Shown: positions 44,961-56,084 of the stretch, in pieces
How positions within the stretch are numbered: position 1 is the stretch's first letter
How the letters are laid out: the number at the start of each line of letters is the position of its first letter
From: Pohlia nutans
Taxonomy: Eukaryota; Streptophyta; Bryopsida; Bryales; Mniaceae
Reading direction: 5' to 3'
Assembly: GCA_022496805.1 (NCBI GenBank)
Contig: CM040089.1
Location: 42,268,372-42,332,371 of the forward strand
DNA length: 64,000 nt
Notes under the pieces: generated by a model
Told to the model about the DNA's origin: nothing
Seen by the model: only the letters and a program-made list of their open reading frames with translations
Databases searched by the model: none
Translations under genes and position numbers: made by a program

Positions 44961-45506
44961 TTAACCCCTGAACGTCCAACCATCCAGGAAGTGGACGATG
45001 TACAAAATCAAACACAATTTTCTCATCCGTCATTGACTTTTTGCAGTGTGGGTTTTTTTACTATATATTTTATGGGAAGTTAGTTCATGCATGTGGGGAT
45101 GATTTGTGAATTTTATATACCTCATTGCATGTTGTTGTGATTCACCCAAAATTTTGAAGTTTTGAGTGTAAAAGTGCTCTTAAAAAAGTCAACTCATAAA
45201 ATTAAGTAACCAAAAAACCTCCAAAAAAAGTCCCCATTTCAACCAATCACAAAAAAATTCATGTACAAATTGTCAGTATCTTATTTGTAATCAAATTACA
45301 AAAAAAAATTCAATTTTAAGTTTCAAAATTTATATAGAAATATTGGTGATAGCAATCATAGATCTAACCATATGAATAGAATCAAAAATTAATAATGTAC
45401 AACTTTTATTCACATATCAAGTTCAAAATATCTCTCTTAATTACATTTTATAAGATATCTTTGAAATTCTTCAAATATGGAGAGGTGTGAAGACGTTCAG
45501 GGTTAA
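44961..45506 (+). mobile_element. TTAA-flanked MITE, family A copy 2
   Basis: TTAA (44961-44964) then CCCCTGAACGTCC on the left; TTAA (45503-45506) then CCCTGAACGTC inward on the right. The interior matches the other A copies (GGTGATAGCAATCATAGATC near 45346). Confidence 0.8.
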
Positions 45507-45528
45507 GCATGAACTTGACATTGACTTG

Positions 45529-45657
45529 CACTAGTAGAAATGGTGGTCGGCGTTCCCCAGGGTAATGCCCGGGCAAAATCATTGTGCATGCATGGAATTG
45601 GGCACCACATGCCTGGGCAACTCCCTTTGCGATGTCACCTTTTCTAAGTTACTAGTG
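45529..45657. mobile_element. CACTA-like MITE, family H copy 2
   Basis: It starts CACTAGTAGAAATGGTGG and ends CACCTTTTCTAAGTTACTAGTG. The right terminus carries a small insertion relative to the other copies. Flanks are TTG and ATG, so the target duplication is not exact. Confidence 0.75.
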
Positions 45658-45945
45658 ATGAAACTTCTTGCAATTTCAGACATCAGAGTTGGCTCCTATT
45701 CAAAGTCATGCTCATGCATTGCATCAGGAACCTCAAGGCATGTGAACATGGTGCCATAATGGTGCATTGAAATGCAATTAAGATAATTTGGTGCCAACCT
45801 CCATACCAACTTAGTATGGATAAAATGACAGTAAAATGACTTGTATGCGGCTTTTGGTGTCAAAATGGCACCAAAATAGTCTGGCCCAACTTTTCTTGAT
45901 GTGGCAACTTCTTCAAAGCTGATGACATAAGCATTAAGTTAGGAA

Positions 45946-46029
45946 ATTTTTTTTTTGTTTCTTTTTTTTTGCTTTTTTTTTTTTTTTGAAAAAAATGAAA
46001 CTGGATTTCATTGACAAAAGGAAAGCAGA
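45946..46029 (-). mobile_element. Short 5'-truncated retroposed fragment
   Basis: T-runs (a minus-strand poly-A tail) are followed by GAAACTGGATTTCATTGAC. A 10-bp direct repeat, AAGTTAGGAA, flanks it (45936-45945 and 46030-46039). Confidence 0.7.
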
Positions 46030-46262
46030 AAGTTAGGAACGTACATGTTTACTTTGCCAACAGGCAACCTCACTTTGCAAAGGAATGCTTGCATGGTGTG
46101 CAGCAAATTCAAACTGCCCACCTGCACAAGTAAGACCCCCACAAATAAAATAATAATACTCAGATACCGTAATCACCCTCACATGCCTCACATGGGGCAT
46201 GGGCAAAACTTGCACCAGGCGTCCCATTTAAAGGGGGCAGAACACTATTGAATAAATGATTT

Positions 46263-46314
46263 TTTATTTTTATTTTTTGGCACAAATCCAACAAATCAAT
46301 TACAAGGCTGATAC
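46263..46314 (-). mobile_element. Very short retroposed fragment
   Basis: Only about 52 bp, beginning with a T-rich tail on the left and flanked by the 12-bp direct repeat AATAAATGATTT (46251-46262 and 46315-46326). It resembles a severely 5'-truncated LINE or SINE insertion. Confidence 0.65.
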
Positions 46315-46698
46315 AATAAATGATTTATGCATTCGAGTGAGGCTCAGAAGTACAATAGTAACTAATTATGACGTGTACTTTACTATAACTGGACGTTAAG
46401 TCAATGGAACTCTCGGTCAATGTGATTCCTCACTTTGGTATAAGACAGTACTATCATGATGATACAAATCATATGGAGGTGGTTGCCAAGTCATCGACTT
46501 GAGTCAATTCTACACATTACTATTATGACTGGAGACTCAGAAGAGAAAGTAAACAATTGTAAGTGACTCACAGCATCCGTCGCCACAGTGAACATCACAG
46601 ATTTGATAATTCAAAATCTGAGTCCCTCACGCCACTCTCTCGACCCTCGATCATGCCATAACGACAGCCCTACATATGAATTTTACATAAATAGGTTG

Positions 46699-46760
46699 AT
46701 GGATAGATAGATAGAAACTCCGGTCCTCTTTCGAGGCCGGCGTGAATAAAGTGTCCGTTC
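46699..46760 (-). repeat. Antisense LINE 3' terminus
   Basis: GATAGATAGATAGAAACTCC then GGTCCTCTTTCGAGGCCGGCG is the complement of the LINE 3' hairpin and its TCTA tail seen at 47.75-47.79 kb. Little of the LINE body follows. Confidence 0.6.
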
Positions 46761-47164
46761 GTAAAGGTTGATGGATAAGAGATTTGGGCATAATTGTGGA
46801 GTTCGAGGCTGCTTGCCTAGACGCTCTCGTCCCTGCATCCTGTTGGGACTGGTCTCACATTTGAAGTGGTCGGGCTAATTTTTATTTTTTTTGCTAGCAT
46901 GTTTGCGGTGTGGCACAAGTAGGGTTGGAGACGCGCCACTTGTACATAGCGAGTCTATTTAAGAGACACAGTGGTGACGCTCTTGAACCTCTTTATAATG
47001 ACCCTCTCTATAACGACATTCTAGACTATCCATGACACTACCATTGAATGTAGTGCACTTGTCACACATTCAAAACTATGTCATTGTGAAAAAGTTGGGG
47101 ACCGAGGTGATCAAATTAAAGAGGTCTAAGTATACTCATAGCACAAGAGGAAGAAGAAGCAAAA

Positions 47165-47788
47165 AACTTTGGTCTCTTTTTGAGTAGAAACAAAATTTAA
47201 ACTATTTGAAACCTCCATTAAACACACATTTTAAACAATAAACACCGTTGCTATATATCATGTTGGTTCAATTTTACCGTACAAAAGAAAAATAGAAAAT
47301 AACCAACCACTACTAATAGACCCGATTTGAAAAACAAAAACAAAAACTAGTGATTGAAAACCACTATTTATTCATGATTAGCTCTATATACAAGAGACAC
47401 AGCCGATTGTTTGGTACAAATTTCTTGCCTATTATAACTCACTAGCAACACCAAGTCATGTATACCATATTATTGCTCAAATAGACCTAATGGGAATCGA
47501 ACCCGGACCACTTAATTATAACACAAGGCCTTTTATCAACCAACCACAAAATCCATGATTTGGCGATCATCACCAAGAAAAATCTCAATCAATACCTAGT
47601 AATTATCCATATATTTAGTTTATGGTTACTTTATTATAGGTTGCTAGTCACTAAAGTGTCTATTCTCAAAGGGGAGAGTAGTTTTGCATCAATGGCCCTT
47701 TTTCTGGTGGGCGCTCGTTTATTGTCATCACAAACAGACACTTTATCCACGCCGGCCTCCAAAGAGGACCGGAGTTTCTATCTATCTC
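47165..47788 (+). mobile_element. 5'-truncated LINE copy (C-terminus and 3' region)
   Basis: Coding-like sequence near 47240-47330 ends YKRKIENNQPL, the same C-terminus as the LINE at 20.65 kb. It is followed by the antisense tRNA-like block GGGAATCGAACCCGGACC (near 47491) and by the terminal hairpin CCGGCCTCCAAAGAGGACCGG with TTTCTATCTATCT (47751-47788). It is a typical truncated LINE insertion, with stop codons in the coding part. Confidence 0.75.
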
Positions 47789-47881
47789 TTTTTCGAGCCC
47801 CGAGTGATATAAACCCCGAGTGATATAAAAGTCCGTTAATTTGATATGGGAGTCCGTTCATTTGATATAGGAGTATGAAAA

Positions 47882-48163
47882 GACTCTAAATCACCCCCCC
47901 CCCCCCCCCCCCGCGGACGTTAATGCAAGAGGACAAAAACTGCCCCCTATTTTGAACATGTAGGGATCCACTTTAAAAAATAACCCCCTCTTCCAAGGGT
48001 TTAAAATTCTCGAGAGACTCCCCCTAGACCAATTTAGGTCCGAAGGCCCCAAATTTGAAAAACAATTGCCAAAAAAAGACCTTAGAGTGCCCAAAATGGA
48101 AATTTCACAAAACGGGGCCCATGGGTGAACAGTGCATGCATTAACGTCCAGGGGGATTTAGAG
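47882..48163. mobile_element. MITE, family N copy 1, with poly-C run
   Basis: The left part reads GACTCTAAATCACCCC and a C-run (about 47896-47912), then GGACGTTAATGCA. The right part is the inverted complement TGCATTAACGTCC, GGGGGATTTAGAGTC. The C-run probably grew by slippage in the terminal repeat. Outer limits are approximate. A relative at 51348-51626 has a clear 9-bp target duplication. Confidence 0.7.
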
Positions 48164-49265
48164 TCGGGGGGAGTCTGTCCATATGAAGGTCCACATGAAA
48201 ATGGTAGAAGCATGGTACATTCATTTTTTTTTGTCATAAATATCATGGTAGATGAGTCTACAAGAGACATAATAACAATTGATTTTATTTTAGAGAAATT
48301 ATATATGATGTAATAAATCGATTATGTAAAGAATACAATGTTAAATTTAACCTTCTTTATTTATGTAGTATTCTAAGTTAGAAATTTTAAAATTTTGTAT
48401 TTACAAATTGATGTATAAATGAAGATACTATGATTGTATAAAATTCTTATAATAAAAAACATAAAGACCAAAAAAATTCTTTGAGCAATAAATTATCTTA
48501 TTAAAACTCAAAACTATGCTATGAAATCAACACATTATACAATAGGGTTCAAGATCAAACCAACAAGACTATTAGTTGTGTCACAATTAATCAAAGTTTT
48601 AAAAATCCACAGCAATTACACATTTTACACTATTCAACTTTAGTCATGCAAACATCATAGCCCCATCAACAACCTCATTTGTGGTTATTCAAATGGGTGT
48701 TCAAATTAGTTCATTGTCTATATATTCCCACAAAAAAATACTAGAATGCTTCAACTTAGTATGTGTGAAGCATAATAAACCTACATTCGTAAAAATGTAG
48801 ACAACTTGAGTTGTAAGCCCTAATTTTGAATTTGGGAAAGTGTGAAAGATGTTCATCTTGGTTTGGAACATGTAGACAATTCTATGTTTTCACTAGATCT
48901 TTAGTGATTGTGAATAAGTTATTTTAAAGTGCATTTGAAATCACTCATTCTTCCAAGATCTAAAGGATTAAATTCTAAAGTTTAATTAAACAATTACCAA
49001 ATTGAAAGTGTAACACCAATGAGGTGAAAAAAATATGGAGCACTTGACTTGCAATGGAGGAGAAAGCATTTATAATGTTATTCAATGTTACTAATGGATG
49101 AATGAAAACTATGGTGTACCAACTTTTTTTATCACGATGTAAGTGCCATACAACTTTCAAAAAATTGTGAATGAATATTAAACATATCCTTGGTATAAAA
49201 ATAATTTTAGAAGGTTTAGTGATCATTTTTAAACCAACCAAAAAAATTATATGCTAAAATAAATT
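48164..49265. other. AT-rich intergenic DNA, nothing recognised
   Basis: No coding or terminal-repeat signal was found. Confidence 0.4.
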
Positions 49266-49813
49266 TTAACCACTAAATGACTGATCGACCATTTTTTGGT
49301 CGCGGCCCAAACATCAGTGACTGCCCATGGTTAGAAAATGACATTTTTTGAGTTTTGATTTTTTGTCGAAATTGAGGGTAGAGATTATGTTCTAGTGTTG
49401 TTTGATGCATTTCTTTGAAATATTGAGGTTCACTAAGGAATTTTTCAAAGACAAACACCTCAACAATGTTCTAGTGTTATAGAACTTTCTATTTCAGGAA
49501 AGTAATGATGTTATCTCCTTTGAAATTTTTGCTTTTTGAACTTTTAGAATAGAATGTCTAGTTTTAACCAATCATACCAAACTTCAAATTCTAAAAATTA
49601 AAATTGTAATTTTGGTGAATATTAAATGGTAAATGCCTCCAGATTCATTAAATGAGTGTCTAAAACATTTTTTGAAAGTTTGACGGTACATATAATTACT
49701 AAACATCATGCTTTTCATTTTCTCTTTTGGACCAAACTTCATCAAAGTTGTACAACTAACATTTTATAACACATCTAGGTTTTGCCCTTAACCTTTTATC
49801 ATTTAGGGGTTAA
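49266..49813 (+). mobile_element. TTAA-flanked MITE, family B copy 3
   Basis: TTAA (49266-49269) then CCACTAAATGACTGATCGACC; at the other end TTAA (49810-49813) then CCCCTAAATGATAAAAGG inward. The interior carries ACATCTAGGTTTTGCCCTTAA like the other B copies. Confidence 0.78.
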
Positions 49814-51138
49814 TATCCATTCATGATTTTTTAAGTAGTATAAACTACCACACCAAAGGGGCCGAAGTTACACCTTGTTTGGAGGGGATGCGCCATCTTC
49901 CACTGGTTAAAAGATGGAAGTCCGAGAGGATGTACCATTATCCAATACATCTACATCTTTGGAGTAGAATGTACAACATATAGAGCAACAATATTATTGA
50001 GACGACAAGTAAGAAAATGTGGTATTAGAGCACCATTTCAACTACTGGACCTACTAACGAGTAAAAAAACAAACCAACTAGCCAACTACCTACTCAATAT
50101 GACCCAATTTGGGTGACATTTAAGGAGCTTCAAAGATCTACTCGTTCGGGTCAGCGGTCGAAACACTTGCTTGTGTTAAGTTTGTAAATATGTTTCTATT
50201 TGCTACCCAACAACTGACCCTCCATTCCCTTTTCACGCTACCCATTTTAAGATTATTAAAAACACATTTTTTCACACAATGCTAACCAAGTTAAACAAAC
50301 TCTAATTTTATGATCAATGTAATATCTGAATGCAACATTTATTATCTTATAGTGTAAATTATATAAACTTTTACACCATCCCAATAATAATGGTAAATTT
50401 TAAAACTTTTTCACATGCATTACCCAGCCATCAAGGTCGGCATCTCATACCGAATAATTATCACATTTGAAAACTCTTTTTCAACAAATGCCAAATTCTA
50501 TGAATATTCATCAATTCTTTTTCTTTTTCACCGTAAAATTTGATTTATTTTTAAAATAATAATTTCCTAAAAATTGTGGCTTCTCTTCTTATAATTATTT
50601 TTTGTTAATCGTGATGATCTACTACAACATTTACGACAACTTTAAAGAAGATTAAGACAAAGTCTCTTGGTCATATTGTCCTTGTTTACTTTTAAAATAA
50701 AACAAGAGTACAATTCCCAAGGGTCATGGTCGTAACATTCAGTAGCTCTTGCAGGGGCTTTTTTGGAGTTTCATCCAATTTCGTCCTTGGAGTTCTCCAT
50801 GCTCCCTACTATGTGCCCCCTTAGATGTTGGTCTTATGAGATGACGAGGTATATTCCTCATCATTTCATTGGGAAGAAGGTAGTTCATGAATTTACTACT
50901 AAATGTTATAGTTGGTAGACCATGCCGAATATTTATTTATTTTGCCGAAATGATGCAAATGTTCTCAGAGATTATGTGGATATTCTACAAAATTCTCTTT
51001 TTCACCATAAAATTACATTTAAAACAATGATTTCTAAGAGGGGCTTTGAGGGAATGTGTTGTCAACCAAGAAATATAAAATACGCAATTATAAATTACTC
51101 TAACGCATAACAGAAAGGAACGCAACACAAAAAGCATC
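49814..51138. other. Intergenic DNA, nothing recognised
   Basis: AT-rich for most of its length with a slightly GC-richer part near 50700-50900. Short open frames such as 50922-51110 have no recognisable motif. Confidence 0.4.
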
Positions 51139-51737
51139 ATGGCTCTTTTACACCAATCATCCAACGCGAGTGCGGCAGAGAATCTGCGTTCGTCAAGTAA
51201 GACTTTGGTAGATACACTGTGCTCCTGTAAAATCTATTTTTTTAACCTCACGCATGCAAGAAGCTGCTCTAATGCATTTTGGGTGCCGCAAGAAATTTGC
51301 ATTCCACTAACGCACATGCGTTGGCCAAAAACAGGAAGGGACAAGGCCCCCGTCTCTAAATCCCCTGGTGGTCTTGAATGCGGGCACTATTCATCCACCC
51401 CTCGTTTTTCTGGAATTTCTATTTTGGGCACCTTCGGTGCTTTTTTTGGCAAATTGTTTTGGTAACTTGGGGCCTACGGCCCCAAATTACCCTAGGGGGA
51501 CCCACTTGGGAATAAAAAACCATTGGAGGAGGGGGTTGTTTTTTAACGTGGGGCCTGAATCGGACAAAAATAGGGGGCACTTTTGTCCCCATTCATTCAA
51601 GACCATTGGGGGTTCTAGAGAAATCCGGACAAGGCTCTAACACCGCAAGAAATTGGATACTATTTTTGAAATTTACCTTGCAGCATTCCAGGAACGCAAC
51701 GCAAGTGCTGGAGCTTCTTGGTGTAGATGGGCCATCT
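51139..51737. mobile_element. MITE, family M copy 2, split by a nested MITE
   Basis: The two outer parts match family M copy 1 in opposite orientation: AACGCACATGCGTTGGCC near 51308 and GGAACGCAACGCAAGTGCTGG near 51691, ending at GATGGGCCATC. The middle (51348-51626) is another element. A further partial M copy follows to about 51900, ending TTGGTGTGAATGGGCCAT. Confidence 0.7.
51348..51626. mobile_element. MITE, family N copy 2, Mutator-like target duplication
   Basis: The element is flanked by GGACAAGGC on both sides (51339-51347 and 51627-51635). The uninterrupted M copy at 40.07 kb has a single GACAAGGC at this place, confirming the insertion. Inner terminal words are CTCTAAATCCCC and, inverted, CTCTAGAACCCCC. 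A 9-bp duplication suggests a Mutator-like transposase. Confidence 0.8.
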
Positions 51738-51949
51738 ACTTGCAGCACTGTAATGCAGTTGCACAATGCTTGAACAATAGTTGCAACAAGAAAAGACAAG
51801 GCTTTCAATTTATTTATTTTTTCTCGGTTTTACCTTCCTTCCTCCATTTCGGGAACGTAAATGCAAGTGCAGCAGGGCTTGGTGTGAATGGGCCATGTAG
51901 ATCATACGGAAGTGGGCATTTAGGGAGCGTCCCCATGATGAGCCCGTGC

Positions 51950-51984
51950 CCGGTCTCCAGTGCGGTGCCGACACTGGAGACCGG
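51950..51984. repeat. Perfect 13-bp stem hairpin
   Basis: CCGGTCTCCAGTG and CACTGGAGACCGG are exact inverted complements separated by 9 bases. A second small hairpin, CCGCTTTGAAAGCGG, lies about 52 bases downstream. The surrounding 51930-52130 is GC-richer than the rest. Confidence 0.8.
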
Positions 51985-52336
51985 ATCCCCATGAAGGTTT
52001 GATGAACCCGACCCACTTTCCAAGAGAGAGTCCACCCGCTTTGAAAGCGGCTTGGCTCATCATGCCAACCACACCCGCCCTCAAGAGTGGGTTCACACCC
52101 AATTCTTGAGAAGCTGCCATGTGGCAGTGTTTACATTGACTCAATTTTTTTTAATGTTTCACATGTGCTACTATGTAAAACGCGTAACCATTTAATCCAA
52201 CACCTTGGGTTGCAAAACAAGTGGGATAAAAGGGGTCTCATTTTCCTTAACCCCTCATTTTCTTTTTGGTGCTCACATCAAGCAACCAATTTTGTGTTTC
52301 TCCTAACAAGAGTTGCTGTGTGATCAACTCTAGCGA

Positions 52337-52592
52337 GGTGTGTTTTTTTGTTTTGTTTTGCAGGGTTTATTATTTATATTCTACCTGTGCAAGCATTTTT
52401 ATATTTCCTATTGTATGGGATGAAGGTCATTCGGTGTGTTTTGCAGGGATTATTATTTATATACTACTTGGGCAAGAATTTTTGAATTTCATACTCTATG
52501 GAATGAAGGTCATTGGGTGTTTTTTGCATGGATTATTTTTTGCATACCACTTATGCAAGGATTTTTACGTTTCATACTCTATGGATATTTTA
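52337..52592. repeat. Three-unit tandem repeat, about 83-bp period
   Basis: Three diverged units share GTGTTTTGCAGGGATTATT, ATACTACTTGGGCAAG and TTTCATACTCTATGGAATGAAGGTCATT-like segments. Open frames through it are repetitive by-products. Confidence 0.75.
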
Positions 52593-53213
52593 TGTTAACT
52601 CTAAAAGCACATACTAAGCCCCAATGGCTTACTTTATATGGGGGAGAATTTTGCTCATTGTTTCTACTTCGTTGAACCAAATGGGGGTTTTAAATGCCAA
52701 TCCAAATATATTTAACGTATCTTTACTTCTTTAGAATAAGACCAAAGTAAATTAAATAGATAATCATGCTTAAATTGGAGTTGAAAATAATATTTTACAT
52801 GTAGAATTTAGGAAAGTTATGTCCTATAAGGTTCAGACGCTATTGCTCTGAGTGACTACTTTCTGGTAAAAGATATTTTTTAGGGGGTTGTCCTATGTTC
52901 ATTTTTTAATTTATGTTTACTTAAAGTCGAATGTTTAATATTTTCGCATAGGAAATCAAGTCTACTTTCCAACCCAATATAATGATGCCAATCCAAGTTA
53001 GAGTCCAACTAGGAGAGTTTTTAATAAACAAAGACCTCTACATTGTCTAATGTTATGAAATACACAATTTGGAAAAAGTAGTGTTCCGCTTTTCATCATT
53101 TTTTTGGCTTGTTCTATTTGTAGAATGTAAAATGCATGTCTAATGAATAATGGCTAAGATTGCATTCAAAAAATGCAGACTAACATGGTGCATATGTATT
53201 TTCAATTTTTGGC
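52593..53213. other. Intergenic DNA with a family B fragment
   Basis: About 52940-53150 follows the middle of family B (GGAAATCAAGTCTACTTTCC, AAAGACCTCTACATTGTC). No terminal repeat of the adjacent Harbinger element was found here. Confidence 0.5.
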
Positions 53214-54443
53214 ATGGCCAATTTCAACCCCCTAGCTCTGGCGGATTTAAATTCTTTACCAGAGTCCGATGAAGACATTTTTTCGCAAAATGAAGATGAA
53301 ATGGAGAGTGAGACCCACGGAGAGCAAGTTGAACCGACTACACCCATTGTTTACAAGAAAGGCCCATGGTCTTTACATGATGCTTTGATTATGTTGGACG
53401 CTCGTCGAATTGATTGGATGGCTCATCAACCTGGATGTGGACCAAGGACAGCCCACCAGACCCAATCTGTTCGTTGGACAATGATTGCAGAGAAGTGTTT
53501 GGCGAAAGGTGTTAGTAGAAGCCCACAACAATGCCAAGATAAATGGGAGGCAGTCCGATCGGATTTTCAAAAGGTGTGGGACTATGAGAATAACATTCCA
53601 AGTGGCAAAAAGTCTTATTGGGAGATGGACTCGGGAGAAAAAAAACAATTGAAGACCAAGGCGGTTGTTCTCATTGAGATTTACAACTTTTTGGTTTCAT
53701 GGTTACCGGCATCATCTAGAGCGGTGGATCCCACGGAGGTTATGGACACCACTAGCTTTGGGGGTAATAATACAAGTAAGTTCCATTTTTCTATTAGGAA
53801 AAAAAATTAAACCATTCCCTCTTTTCTATAATACATCGTCAATTTTTTGACGCTCATCTCATGTTAGAGATATTTGAAATAAATCATGGAATTAGGATGA
53901 AATAACTAAAAGAAATGACTCTAAGAATATGTTCTAAATTGGTTCCAATTTTACTTCTTAAACTCTAAGTATGTACTATTTGGACTTCTTGTTGAAATTC
54001 ATTTATTTTTTAACTAACACATGCAATGTTCTTCACTAGTCAAAGTTCTATTTTTTATTTCCATTTGATGGCATTAATCAAGTATTGACATATGGTTATC
54101 ATTGATAGGTGATGAAGCAGGAGATTCACGTACGGAAGAAAGGTCCATGAGTACCGGTAAACGTAGGAAGTATACCCCCAATGTCACCAATGCCCTTGCC
54201 ACAGTTATGGAAAAAAATCGTGAGAAAGTTGTTTTGGCTATGACAAAAGGCGAAGACAGAGCCGATACACGACACAAAGAGCTTTTAGAATTAGAGGGGA
54301 GAAAGCATGATGAGCAAATGGAAATACAACGTGTAGCATTGCAATTTGAGAAGGAGAAGCTAGAATCAAACAAAGTTGCTGCAGCAGGGTATATTGGGAA
54401 TGCTATGGCATTGGTTGGAGCATCTTTGAATAATAATAGATAA
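53214..54443 (+). CDS. PIF/Harbinger-associated Myb/trihelix-like protein, two exons
   Basis: Exon 1 runs 53214-53775 and exon 2 54109-54443; the intron has donor GTAAGT (53776) and acceptor ATTGATAG (ending 54108). Joining them keeps the frame and gives 298 residues. Residues about 47-162 form a Myb/SANT trihelix-like DNA-binding region (GPWSLHDALIMLDARR, then spaced Trp at 88, 111, 122 and 136). The C-terminal part is charged and helical (ELLELEGRKHDEQMEIQ), likely a coiled coil. Such a protein is the usual partner of a DDE transposase in PIF/Harbinger elements, where it binds transposon ends and helps nuclear import. The transposase frame lies downstream on the opposite strand, converging with this gene. 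The frame is intact. A host trihelix transcription factor is the alternative, but the neighbour argues for a transposon role. Confidence 0.8.
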
Positions 54444-54982
54444 GTGTGGTATTATAGATATTAATATAGCAATAACTATAGGCTAGTATATATTATATGT
54501 GTTATTATTATATGTATTAGAGCTATAGATAATTTTATATTATAGTTGTTTTTAATATATGAATATTAGCTATAGGTGATGAAATATATGTGTTCACAGT
54601 TTCACCTTCAATATAGGTTGTTTATGTTAACCCCTGAAGGACCGAGACTATTTTCCTCAAAAACCACGACAATGCTGCCAACTATAATCGCTAGGGGTTT
54701 ATTTAAAAAATAAAAATAAAAATCTATAGTTTTCCTGAAAAAACTTGCTTGTTAATACCAAAGGAATGTGCAAAAAAAATTTCACAATCTTTGACCATAT
54801 AGATTAGAAGATATGTACGTTTGAAGTGACAATGTGTGAGAAAAATAAAACACTCCCAAAATTTACAGCTGTGTTTTTTTATTTTTGATAAATCCAATAA
54901 TATCTAATAATAATAGTATTGTAGAATTGGAGTGATTACATTCATAAATAATCACTGTACTGCAACTACAAAGGGAAAAACA
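54444..54982. other. Spacer between the convergent Harbinger genes
   Basis: AT-rich spacer. TTAACCCCTGAAGGACC starts at 54627 and looks like one end of the TTAA-flanked class, but no partner end is visible. Confidence 0.4.
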
Positions 54983-56020
54983 TTACCGACGATTCTCTAA
55001 AAGGAACAAATGCTCAACTATGGCATTTTGTATCAATAATGCCTCGTCTACTATTAATGCTCTAGGTCTTCTTTGTCGAGGATATCCCTCGTCATGATGT
55101 CCAATGAGAGGAAGGTCTTCATCAATGATATCCGTTCTATCCAACATTATGTTGTGTAGCATGCAACATGTGATCATCATCTTTGATAGTATAGTCACAT
55201 CCGGACTATACATGATACGTCGTAAAATCCTCCAAACACCTTTTAGTATTCCAAATGATCTTTCTACTGCCATTCTTGTGCTACTATGTTTGAAATTATA
55301 TTGATCATACATTGGAGCAAGTCTGTGTCCTGGCAATGGTGTCAACATCCATACACTTTGGGTATATCCAGCATCGCCAATAATGAGCTCAGGGATTGAA
55401 ACACCTTGAATGATGCGACTTGGACCATTTAACCGTCGACCTTCGTCAACTTCTCTTTTGAAACCAGAATTTGCAAATACTCGAGCATCGTGCACTACAC
55501 CTGGAAATCCAGCAAACACATCCAAAAATCTAGTATTGGAGTCTACCACAGCTTGCATGGTAAAACTATAGTTTTTATCCTTGTCAAAAAAATCAGTGGA
55601 GCGCTCATTTCCAGGTAATTCAACTTCTATGTGGGTGCAATCTATTGCTCCACATATTTGAGATATACCCCATTTTGACTCAAATCCAGCTTTTATAATT
55701 GCAAGTTGGTCCGCATCAGGCCATTGCAAATGATGTCGTCCACTAGATAATAAAGATTTTATAAATCTTCTCATTACTCTTGATACAGTTGAATTATAAA
55801 CTCCAAACAATTCTCCAATTGTTGTCATATCATCCCCTGTAGCCAACCTACGAAGTGCAATAGCTACTTGTCTAGTTACCTCAAGTTTTCTATTTGGAAC
55901 ACTCAGTAAAGGTTGTGGGGGATTTCTTTCTAGATCAACCCTCACTAATTCACATATGTAGTTGAAAGTTGACGGGGAGACTCTAAACATGCCTTGAAAA
56001 CGCACTGGATCATCATTCAT
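54983..56020 (-). CDS. PIF/Harbinger DDE transposase (nuclease part)
   Basis: A 345-residue frame from ATG 56020. It starts MNDDPVRFQGMFRVSPSTF, then a helix-turn-helix-like part (GELFGVYNSTVSRVMRR, about 69-85), then the DDE nuclease: D127 in GAIDCTHIE, D216 in IIGDAGYT and E253 in AVERSFGILK. HDAR at 177-180 is a further family hallmark. These mark the DDE superfamily 4 nuclease of HARBI1-type transposases. The catalytic residues are intact, but homologous sequence continues upstream of this ATG in frame (IKPRSIHWW, near 56050) and the frame closes at a stop near 56112, so the true N-terminus seems cut off by a frameshift. It therefore may not be functional. Plant PIF transposases are usually about 390-450 residues. 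Confidence 0.88.
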   Translation of the reverse strand: MNDDPVRFQGMFRVSPSTFNYICELVRVDLERNPPQPLLSVPNRKLEVTRQVAIALRRLATGDDMTTIGELFGVYNSTVSRVMRRFIKSLLSSGRHHLQWPDADQLAIIKAGFESKWGISQICGAIDCTHIEVELPGNERSTDFFDKDKNYSFTMQAVVDSNTRFLDVFAGFPGVVHDARVFANSGFKREVDEGRRLNGPSRIIQGVSIPELIIGDAGYTQSVWMLTPLPGHRLAPMYDQYNFKHSSTRMAVERSFGILKGVWRILRRIMYSPDVTILSKMMITCCMLHNIMLDRTDIIDEDLPLIGHHDEGYPRQRRPRALIVDEALLIQNAIVEHLFLLENRR

Positions 56021-56084
56021 AACAACATTTAAAAATTGGCCCCACCAATGAATGGACCTTGGTTTAATATACCAATGACCCCAA

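Larger units (their letters stand above)
45658..47164. other. Intergenic DNA with retroposed fragments
   Basis: No gene is recognised. The stretch contains two short retroposed fragments and an antisense LINE 3' terminus, listed separately. Confidence 0.5.

Noticed and set aside
47896..47912. Poly-C run as a functional signal
   Set aside because: It lies in a MITE terminal repeat that contains CCCC in relatives; slippage or assembly uncertainty is a simpler explanation. The same applies to the G-run near 62650-62672.
52337..52592. CRISPR-like array
   Set aside because: Three diverged head-to-tail units without distinct spacers; an ordinary tandem repeat in plant DNA.
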